Source of the DNA: Harmothoe impar
Lineage: Eukaryota; Annelida; Polychaeta; Phyllodocida; Polynoidae
Direction: 5' to 3'
Length of the DNA stretch: 64,000 bases
NCBI GenBank assembly: GCA_947462335.1
Contig: OX381704.1
Span: 47,000,942 to 47,064,941 of the forward strand
Shown here one piece after another: positions 55,081 through 64,000 of the stretch (position 1 is its first letter; the number at the start of each line of letters is the position of its first letter). The notes below the pieces were generated by a model. That model worked only from the letters and a program-made list of their open reading frames with translations, was not told the DNA's origin and searched no databases. The position numbers and the translations under genes were made by a program.

Positions 55081-57500
55081 TGGATGCTATCAATGACAAT
55101 AGTCGCCTAGAATTTAATTACACGATGTTAAGGCGCGGTAGGCACACATATACTAGTATTTCAGAATGAATAGCCACTACTATCAGCCTGAAGATGTTTA
55201 AGAGTAATTAACAATTTCATCTATATCTCCTGATCAGCTTGATGAAATATGATATACATAACCCATTTGGGCTATATTTAACCTTACTTTGCTGATGTAC
55301 CAGGCTATATATTTACATTATGTGCTTATAAAGGACTCAACGAAGATTCTCAATTTGATAGGATCCGTCATATATTGTCATAACATATAACACATGTATT
55401 TAACATGTGGCTTGGCAATAAAGATATTTTCAAACCTCAAAAATATTCGCAAAGCATTGCTAGCCAACCAACAATTAACTGGCCAATGCAATGGGTCCAT
55501 ACCAATATAATGGACTCTAGCAAAAACAAATAGAATCATTAAAAAAAGTAATTTCTTTTCTTCTATTATGTAGGACATAAGAAACATAATGCAGATCTTT
55601 TGGAATTTCTTTTCTATCTATCTATCATATAGAACCTGGGCAATCATGAGACATGTGCCAACAAAAATCCACCAAGTTCCTCCAGTACATCCTCTATATA
55701 CTTGGTAATTAGATTTGGAGTCAATCTGAATGGTGGTGGTGGTACCTATCTGTTTCAGGCAGGTGAGTGGGAGGTAGTTATGTAAGGGGTGTGGAAGGCA
55801 TCTGGAGTACTGGCCAGGCTGGGCCATGATTGACAGCCCCTCTTAACATGATCACCCAATATACTACAAATCACCTCAGTGGGTGTAGGTATAGATTAAA
55901 CAAATTGCCTTAATGACACAATCATAATCATTGTGATGTTTTGGCCTGCAAACAGCTAGGTGAGAGCATCCTCTAATTGCTTCCATGCTTTTACACCATA
56001 CAACAACATATTAAACAATAACACATACCAAGTAGCAATCGGTAGCATTCATAACTTCATAGGGTTTCACCTGTTTGTTATATAGATGGCTGCACCAAAA
56101 TATCCACCTGCTGTGTACACTGTGTACAGGGGCGCACCTAGCGGATTCTTGGTTCCCTACCAATATAATGATTAATGCACATTTGCTAGCCATAGGGTAG
56201 ATTCACCTGAAGTCGGACAAATGCTTTGAGACGGACGCCTGATTTTGTGGTTATTCAAGCATTCTAAGCCCTTTATTTATGAACAAAAGTTAAAGTGTTA
56301 TCCTTTCCAAGAAGCACTAGAAGTATGTAGTAGGGTACATAAATGACCTCAAATTTCACTGTCCATCTCAGGGTATGTGTCCGAATCAGGATGAATCTAC
56401 CCTAGGCAGCTTTTTACCAGAGAGTAACTTTGAATGCATTTTATAATGATAACAGGAAATTCACCCCAGTATCTGAGTATTCTATCTCCATGAAGCAGCA
56501 CCTACTATGCAATGTGAACGCAAATGACATAGATTCATATGGACATGCTGATACCTGGATGATCATAAATGGGGAGACATTTTTGCAAAATTGACCCCAC
56601 TGAAATGTAATAATTAACGCTGAGTTAGTAACAAGTCTAAATTGCAGAGGTTTTTGCGGCATAAAACGGATCATGGGATTTGACATTTAGGGGTATCTAT
56701 CTACCATGTTATGTATAGTAGACCATTAGAGCAGGTACCTAGATATATTGTTTTAGCACTTCCAATAATGGAGGAGGAGGAAGATGGCTATGCCTACACC
56801 CATTAACACCAGGGCTGAGTCAATATGGTCACAAGCAAGGGTTCAATAGGCAAAACGTGACTAAGTCGTGTGTTGGGTTATACAGGATATAGGGACTTCT
56901 GTATGTATACAGGGCACTTAGATCTACATCACACACACTGGGCATATGTGTTATCACCGCTTTGCTATATCTTCTGTCACACACATACCCTAGTCCCCAC
57001 CGTTACAGATACAGCCACATAGGGATTCCTACTTAAGGACCGTACAATAAATGAAAAAAAAATTGGCCATTTGCTTTTCGAAGATGAAAACACAAACTGG
57101 CAAAATTTCACATTAAATCGTTTTGCTGTGCAGTGAAGGATAACATAGACCGGAGACAACATCTTATTTCCTTTGACCATTTGCGAATTCTTAATTATTT
57201 AACAGAAACTCGCTAAAATGTTTGTTCAGCATATCCTGCCATGTTTCCTACAAATTAACACAAAACACAGATTTCATTTGCCAAACAATTATAAAGCATA
57301 AAAGCATAGACCTACTATCCTCCGTTCATTCAGGAACTATCATGCAACATATCAAATTCCATGTTTATTCTTAAAGTTCCAGCGAAAGATGAGGCCGGAA
57401 AGAGAGTGGCCAGTCAGTGCCTGACTTTCAGCTGAGAGTGCTTTTGGCGACAGCGACACTCACTTTTCTGAGGGTGCTCCCACAGTTTCCAGACCTCAGA
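55081..57500. other. Intergenic, nothing recognised
   Basis: 2.4 kb of AT-rich sequence. A fragment at 56640-56690 (GGGATTTGACATTTA) resembles the right tip of the AAGGTCAAAT family. No gene. Confidence 0.3.
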
Positions 57501-57713
57501 TGCATGTGCCTCTACATGGGTCCCCTCAGTTTTGACCATGTCGCCGGGTCGTGTCACTGTGTCGATTTTTCTCCCCATACATAACTATACCTTTTATTCA
57601 AAGTGTTCATGGTCGTCGATTTTTAAAAGGGCCGTGTCGCCTGTGTCGATTTTTAAAAGGGCCGTGTTGCCGTGTCGCCCGTGTCGATTTTTACCCATGT
57701 AGAGGCACATGCA
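57501..57713. mobile_element. MITE with 21-bp perfect TIRs
   Basis: The left TIR (57501-57521, beginning TGCATGTGCCTCTACATGG) is exactly mirrored at 57693-57713. Inside, GTGTCGATTTTTAAAAGGGC occurs twice, with further GTGTCGATTTTT copies. 213 bp, non-coding. Confidence 0.85.
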
Positions 57714-57759
57714 TAGTCAACACGCAACATTTTTCATCATAATCGGGAGAAAACCCTAA

Positions 57760-57905
57760 ATCGTTTGTTGCTTGCTACGCTGCAATACCATTGCAACATT
57801 TCCCTTGCCGATATTGGGCTTCTCGTAGCCAATATTGACCTCCTTCTTTTATGTACAGCAGCATCAAGTGAGTCCTCTCTCGCGTTTTGGGACTTGCCCT
57901 TAAAG
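57760..57905 (+). repeat. AAGGTCAAAT-family fragment, copy 4
   Basis: Right-half remnant of the family at 28002, 31387 and 32347. CCGATATTGGGC, AGCCAATATTG and CTCTCTCGCGTTTTGGGACT show the same order as their right arms. Diverged and truncated. Confidence 0.55.
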
Positions 57906-57932
57906 GCTCAGCGCTCCTATATATATATATAT

Positions 57933-57956
57933 AGGGCTGAGTACCTGTCCCGACTG
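57933..57956 (-). repeat. Short dispersed repeat, copy 3
   Basis: AGGGCTGAGTACCTGTCCCG followed by ACTG is the complement of the repeat at 12483-12506. An AT dinucleotide run precedes it. Confidence 0.5.
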
Positions 57957-60900
57957 CGCTCTGACTGTTACTGGACGTGCAGTAAGATCTGCGGATTCAA
58001 GTCGATAACTTGTGTGATATTTTATCTATTTTCTGTTGTGATTTTAAGGCTGTCAATCTCTGGAATGCAGATGGACCGCTACATTTCTCAACTAAGAGAT
58101 CAATTGCACATGGTTCACATGGGTCAAGTCTATGACACATGTATTATTTGGGCTGAACAATTACGTAAATCACAAACAAACTATAAACAGCTTTATACCA
58201 TTGAAAGACCAAGATAGTATTTCCTCCATCCCAAATCCAGACATACATTAATTTTTACTATACTAGCGGTTCAGTTATTATAACATTGCAAAGTTAATTT
58301 TCTCCATCTCACCTTATTCCGACGGAAATACATGCATACCAGTCCACCTTTTAAACACGTCACAACAATTTCTAAATTCGTTATGATGTGTCCAGCCCAC
58401 ACTGCAATTTATATTGTACACATTTAATTTAAACCAATCAACCCTTTTGAAAATGTCCAATTCTTATATTCTTTCAGACATAGCATCTTCAAACCATAAA
58501 CTCCACCATTGATGTATCTGAATATACCTATGGAAAAGAACTGAACTGATACATCCGGGTTCCTTTGACAAAACACACATTTCTGATAATAAGGTCAACG
58601 AGTTGGAAAAAGAGGAGATGTCAGTTGGAACAAAATGTTGTGAGTGGGCGGGTATGTTTGCAGGAAGGGTGTACTGTAATTTGCAGTGACATTGTGATGT
58701 GTATGGTGACCAGTCCCTCTGACAGAGGGTTTACTGATGGCTGTTTGCTGGAGATCGCTACAGGCCAGGCCAGAACAACAAAGCATATGGAGGTTGTACA
58801 TTTAAAGCACTGAACCTCATAGTATGCCTGTTAGCGTGTCGTACGACGGTGGTACGCCATGCTGGTGTGAGCGGGGCAGACCACAGGCATCCTGCCCATG
58901 GCCCTCCTCAAATTCAGCTCTAAATTCATCATACCTTCGCAGGTTTTCATAATTTAAGCACTTTAAATTTGTAAGAACATTCGCCGTGGCTTTTGAAGCC
59001 ACTTGTGGGTCCGAGGGGGTCCATGGCATGCCGGGATAGCATGGCGTACGTACAACTTGCCATATGCAACCCGCGTGCCATCTCTTGTTACTACTGCAAG
59101 GGGTGATTAAAGGGACTCACTACTTGTCGCAGGATTACTGATGTTCTATTGACTTTTGCATATAACTCGGGATTATGTTAGTTTGATTTATTATTTAATA
59201 GAAAATCAAAAGAAATGGCCATGTCACGGTACTAACTTTCATGATACGGCCATTTGAGCAAAGGAGTACCTTAACTATAGAAATGAATAGGAAAACAGCA
59301 TTTTCACATTATCTGTCATGGATAATCCCCTTCTTCTATTGATATTGCAACCAAACCTTGGGAATGTATAATAGACAACTATACAAACATTTTAGGTCCA
59401 ATAAACCAGGGGGTCACGGATAAAATGAGAAAGGCATGAATTTTGGAAAAATATTTCTTTTGCCTTAACTATAGGGTGCTATGGGTGTCCTAGCAGTGAA
59501 TATATGCAAACAATGGAGGTAAACTGTCAAAGTAGCAAATACAAATAGTTGATTTAGGGAAAGTGGTCTATGTAGGAATATGAATACAGCTTAAAGAATA
59601 CTTTCCATGAGCTTCAATTTTTGCCGCCAGGTGGCTTCTGTGTAGGAACCAGCGACTCCCTTTAACGATAACAGTTAAAGGGGGTGGTGAATGACAACCC
59701 ATGGGGTGCTGTCGGGATGCTGGTGGATGTAGTAGTGTTGGTGGGATCTACAGGTTGTAAGGTCTGGTTCAGTAGGGAGCGATGGGAGTTGGTTTACGTG
59801 GTAGGGCCCACTAGACAATAAATAAGGTAGCACCGCTCCAATTCAGTTAGTTCTGGGAATTTGCCTCAGACTCAGACTAAAAGCTGTTTTCGCTTGTTGG
59901 AACTGTAAAAGGGGATCTAAATATTTCAATATTTCAAGTTTTGGTTACGTATTTGAGGGACTAATGCATACATTTACGTTAATATACTTCAAACGGATGA
60001 GTGAGAAATGTTTGTTTTTTGGGTTAAGCTGGTTCCCACTGAATGGCAAAGGAACCAGCAAGAATCGGCTCGAAATGTAAGTGACTGGATTTGTCCAATC
60101 CGCACCAGGCTCAGCTACCACCCTAACACCAGAGCAGAGGGTCAATGAATTACCGATGTGCAACATACTGTACCATAATTTTATGGCTGCTATTCTAATG
60201 CTAGACTGTTTCCAGTTTTCTGACATGCCCGACGAGATGGGAGATTGTTTTGTCAGCTGGTTGTATACTATTCAGGGTGCACGAAATTGCTGCTTGTGAT
60301 GTCATTCCAGTGCTGGATTTTCCCAGGGTCCTGTGTCTATACAATTTAGCATTAGAGTGTGCCATTCCGGTTTTGCGAAAACAGATGTGATAACATAAAA
60401 TGTACTTGTTTAACACCTTATGGTTCTTAACTTCTGTTTTGTAACTTGTCTTAGCACAATTTGATTGGTTAGAACTCATTCAGAAATGGAGAGTAGATAG
60501 GATTTTGCAAATTGCCCTATCACCTGCAATATCTCATCTATATAATGAGTAGGGCCTATTAGAGGAGTTGTCAGAGCTGTCAGAGACTAAGAAGGTTGGG
60601 TTGACCATGAATGAGGGATGGGGTTTGTGTTTCACAAGTTTCTTTAACAACTCTGATTTAGCTCTTGCTATATCCAAAGCTATCTACGTACATGCTACAA
60701 ACTTCGTACAAAGCTGCCTCATAATTATATTAACTTAAATTAATATTTAAAATGCTCTGCTAGTTTACAGCAAAATTAACAATAACTTTGAACCTAGATT
60801 AATTTTGTTAGTGCTTTAACAAATCTCATATTCGAAGAAAACCCCCTCCGTGGGGTCTATACAGCCAGCTGCCTCTCCTAATTGACCTCCAGGGTCAACG

Positions 60901-62483
60901 CATCTTCTTTCATGGTTTCCCCATCCCCTATGGTCGCTAACCCTCCTCCAGGGTCCTCCAACCACTCCTCTTGGCTCACTGCATCCCCCTTATGGTTAAC
61001 CCACCCTCCTCCAAGGTCTCCGAACTCTCCCCAAGGGACCGTCTACTCATAATTATAAAGATTTGATAGGGCTGTCAGTGCACTAGTTGTTAAGTTTGGT
61101 TAGCAGATGATAGAGCCACTGGTAGACACTGACAAGTTAAAAACAAACTTGATACATTTGCCCTAGCAGATAGTCTTGTCTCAGCAGATTTGCTTTAACA
61201 AGTCTGAATGTCACCGTGCCATCTGGTGTAGGTCCAGGAGCACGTCATGGGGAGTGATTCGGGCACCGGAGGGGTGAGGGACAATGACGCAGCCTTTATG
61301 ATGATATAGACAAATGATGAAGGATAAAACCCTGAAGGATGGAAAGATGTATCAGCACACAGGCAATACAATCATTGCAGACGCGAATAGTTTAGAAACA
61401 GTGACTAATATTGGATAAAGCAATGCGTGAAGACAATATTAGATAGAGTATGTGTTATGGTAAATCTGTATGTGTTATGGTAAATCTAAAAGAACAACTT
61501 ATATGGTGCATGCCGCTATGGGATCCACCTATAGAACACTCTCTGGAGACGTACAACAAAAGACTTTATTCCTTTGGTGTGTCAGCCCTTTGTCCAACCG
61601 ATAGTATGTATAGTGCACTGGGGCACTGTGTACTATAATTTTTTTCTTTGTGAATAATCACGAGTGCGAAGAGGCTACTCTTAAAAACGTACTGTCTATA
61701 TTGACATGCCTAGCCTGTTCATCAACAGTACCATGCCTGCCTTTACATTTTTAGATAAAATATTTAAGTTACCAGGTCTAAACTATTGTTATGGCAACCT
61801 GTGATCAGTCAATGCCACTCTAACCTTGATGGCCGTCTTTTCATAGGCATAATCCAACACTGTGTTACAGATGGTTCCGGACAAGCTACACGAATACATA
61901 AAAAAGGAATGCTTTGTGTATTCTGATTGGATGGACTGCAGGGGACTAGCCTCATGCAATGCCATCTGATTTGATACAACTCACACGAGTCAACTCATTG
62001 AATGCAGTTGTTAGATCGGATGGATGCATATATGATGTGTAATCAAAATTGATTGAGTTGATTGAATAGCACGTTATAGGCCTAGCACTCCATTTCCAAA
62101 TAGGGAGCAGGATATACATGTACTATTACCCGGAACATGAGATCGAAGGCTGACGCCAGTAGCATAAAGTAGCTCTGAAACATCATTTTAAAGCAGCGGG
62201 GGGGGGGGGGGGGATTGCAAACAGGCTCAGTCAAACATCCTATCCATCACAACAAACTGCTTAACCGAAATATTATGTAGGAATACTACGACCGTATAGA
62301 GTTCACAAATACATTTTCTAAGGCTATGTACCTACCTTAGGATTTATTTTTGATTAGGGTTGAAATCAATGCCTGTGATAAATGGCACTTTCTATATTAA
62401 TTGTTATGACTCCAGTGAGAACCAGGCAAATACCTGCTCTAACCTGGCTTATAATTTGGTATTTTTCCTTGCTTAACCTGGAA
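57957..62483. other. Intergenic, weak open frames only
   Basis: No supportable gene. Frames with some protein-like character are 58060-58217 (+), ending YDTCIIWAEQLRKSQTNYKQ, 58817-59029 (-) and 61450-61638 (+). None has a domain, and the second lies between GTACGCCATGC (58852) and its inverse GCATGGCGTAC (59038), possibly ends of a small element. A CCTCCAGGGTC-type recurrence lies at 60890-61030. Confidence 0.3.
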
Positions 62484-62970
62484 ATCTCTGCGGGTTAAAC
62501 ATACTTATGGAAATAAAGGAGGGGGGCACTTCTGATATATTTTTTATGGTTTTAGTGTAGAATAGGATCTTGTTTGGTGATAGGTATGTATCTACATGCA
62601 GAGTAATTGACTTACAGTCCCTCAAAATATAGGCCCACAAGGGGTTTTATGATGTAGACTCTCTGCAATTTTGTTATCTGTCGCAATTTGGAGAACTACT
62701 CCCAAATTGCAACAGATGTAACTACAAATGTACAAGAAAATGATTGCAAGAATTCCATTGAGAATTAAGGCCAAATTATATTTTTAAATAATTAGGTACT
62801 TGGCTTGCTGAATCTCTGCGATTTCAACATATCACTAACATCTCAAAATTAAGGGGGGTCACTTCTTATATCTTTTTATAGTTAATAGGGTAGGATAGGA
62901 TCATGCAGGTTAATACGTTTGTAGTAATGTACCTATACATGCCGGGTGATATACCTATATAATCCTGAGG
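62484..62970 (+). repeat. Two diverged copies of one repeat in tandem
   Basis: 62484-62640 and 62809-62970 share in order TCTCTGCG, AAAGGAGGGGGGCACTTCT (GGGGGGTCACTTCT in the second), TATATTTTTTATGGTTTTAG-like, TAGGATC, CCTC/CCTGAGG and AGGCCCACA. Between them lies a hairpin of CGCAATTTGG and CCAAATTGC (about 62682-62714). Confidence 0.5.
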
Positions 62971-63507
62971 GATGTGGGCCCACACTCCTGCGGAATATAG
63001 GTCTACAATTAGATGGAAATCGTGCCATTTCCACAGAATATACGCTAACAATGCAATATGTTGTCAAGTAACTCCCCCAACAATAACCATTTTCAGTCAT
63101 TAGTCTGATATTCAATTGGGTCTTACTGTATACATGTTAATAGAATGACCTTTTCAATGAATGGATTATTGTGGTAGCGGAAATTTACTTAACATTAGGT
63201 GAAATGCCATCTTTAAAATTACTGAAATTACTAAATGCAACAGTTGAGGAGACAGAACCCTACACTGAAAACTCTATGGGGGGAAAAAGTAATCAAGAGT
63301 GATTATTTTTTGTCATCACAGCTCCCAGCAAATTGGCGTGTGCTGGGGTTTGGGATTGCTAGTCCCAACTCACTGCGTCAGAAACGTGTAGTAGGGGTGA
63401 GCAGTGACCCATCACACAAGCTCACCCAAACTCACGCAGGCGTCTAGACGCAGGGACGCGCAGGCTAACGCTGTACACAGATATGCGCAAGGTCATGTGA
63501 CATGGTA
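62971..63507. other. Intergenic, possible element end
   Basis: CCCAGCAAATTGGCGTGTG near 63325 resembles the end of the element at 28311. No partner end found. No gene. Confidence 0.3.
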
Positions 63508-63590
63508 GGGTGGGTGGGTGGGGGCACTGGCTTAACCCCTCCCTTCCCCTCCATTCCCCTCTCTTCCCCTCCCCTCCCTTCCCCACCATT
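63508..63590 (+). promoter_or_regulatory. G-quadruplex-type run and pyrimidine tract
   Basis: GGGTGGGTGGGTGGGGG (63508-63524) is four G-runs joined by single bases, the classic pattern for a stable intramolecular G-quadruplex. It is followed by a 50-base C/T tract of CCCCTCCCTTCC type. Lies about 370 bases before the possible exon at 63955. Confidence 0.45.
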
Positions 63591-63954
63591 GGTGCATATT
63601 TTTATTGCTCACATCAATTTTAGAATCAACAGAATGGTTTTATATTTGTTTCTATAGTAATTATCCATGGATTCCTCCTCTGCTCCAAAGTGTATAAGTG
63701 CCATATGTAGCCCCAGCAATGTGACTTCTGACTAAACTGCACTTGCATCTGAAAGTAGAAATCATAGGCCACAAGTAATTCAAACAGGAATACATGTCAT
63801 AGTCCTATATCCAGGCTTATAATTATAGATCTGAGTGTAGACAATGATAGACTCTACAGGTATATAGCATAGATAATCTAATAATTAGTTTCCACAAAAT
63901 TCACAATAATCAGAAAAGGTTGAGACAACCTACCTCCCACCCTTCCTCCTGTAG

Positions 63955-64000
63955 CTGTTGGTTCAAAATGGCAGAGGGAAATCCCCTTGAGGACAAAGAA
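63955..64000 (+). CDS. Possible start of a gene, cut by the window edge
   Basis: A strong pyrimidine-rich acceptor (CCCACCCTTCCTCCTGTAG) is followed 13 bases later by an ATG in strong context (AAAATGG) at 63968. The frame reads MAEGNPLEDKE to the edge of the window. This fits a second exon holding the start codon of a gene that continues to the right. Too short to identify. Confidence 0.35.

Noticed and set aside
1..64000. CRISPR arrays, rRNA genes, prokaryotic operons
   Set aside because: None seen. Repeats lack constant-length unique spacers, and gene structure and element types are eukaryotic.

Overview
This is a gene-poor stretch of a eukaryotic nuclear genome, most likely from a marine invertebrate animal. 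It is AT-rich, full of homopolymer C/G runs, and packed with short terminal-inverted-repeat (TIR) elements of kinds common in marine invertebrates. The exons I can see are short and intron-flanked, and there are no bacterial-style operons or ribosome binding sites. The species cannot be fixed from the sequence. The only host exon I trust is one LDL-receptor class A module at 22550-22678. A few weaker candidates are given with low confidence: an open segment at 23351-23536, an FN3/cytokine-receptor-like segment at 27554-27769, and the start of a gene at the right edge from 63955.

Layout. Positions 1-40 kb are mainly nested and dispersed non-autonomous DNA elements. These include a foldback element full of palindromes (1948-3068), a GACTC/GAGTC motif cluster (1-140 and 18270-19330), and a long-TIR family carrying perfect DR1 nuclear-receptor-type half-site pairs (10885-11580, 39400-39921). 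An insert with a clean 9-bp target duplication sits at 12922-13305. A three-level nest lies at 28002-29732, where one TIR element contains another that contains a broken LINE ORF1 piece and a tRNA-like SINE head. A minisatellite is split by an insertion (33140-34842).

The centre of interest is 40180-49863. This is a 9,684-bp element bounded by 177-bp near-perfect TIRs (one mismatch seen) that start AGTAGTATAG and are flanked by an exact 6-bp duplication, TACCCT. Size of duplication, terminal AG and TIR length fit a Polinton/Maverick-like element, but no polymerase, integrase, capsid or ATPase gene is visible. Instead it carries arrays of promoter-type motifs (octamer, CACGTG, CCAAT, KLF-type and fork-head-like) inside both ends. 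It also has a 466-residue alanine-rich protein built on LDTYD repeats, a 117-residue protein with an internal duplication, and a tandem array of a short 3'-terminal exon. A run of four hairpins and two candidate first exons with splice donors complete it. How these parts work together is unknown. The simplest reading is a non-autonomous or divergent Polinton-like element with its own cargo.

From 50 to 64 kb the sequence is again mostly anonymous, with several small TIR elements, strong palindromes (50927-51016), a G-quadruplex-type run (63508-63524), and the possible beginning of a gene at the right edge.
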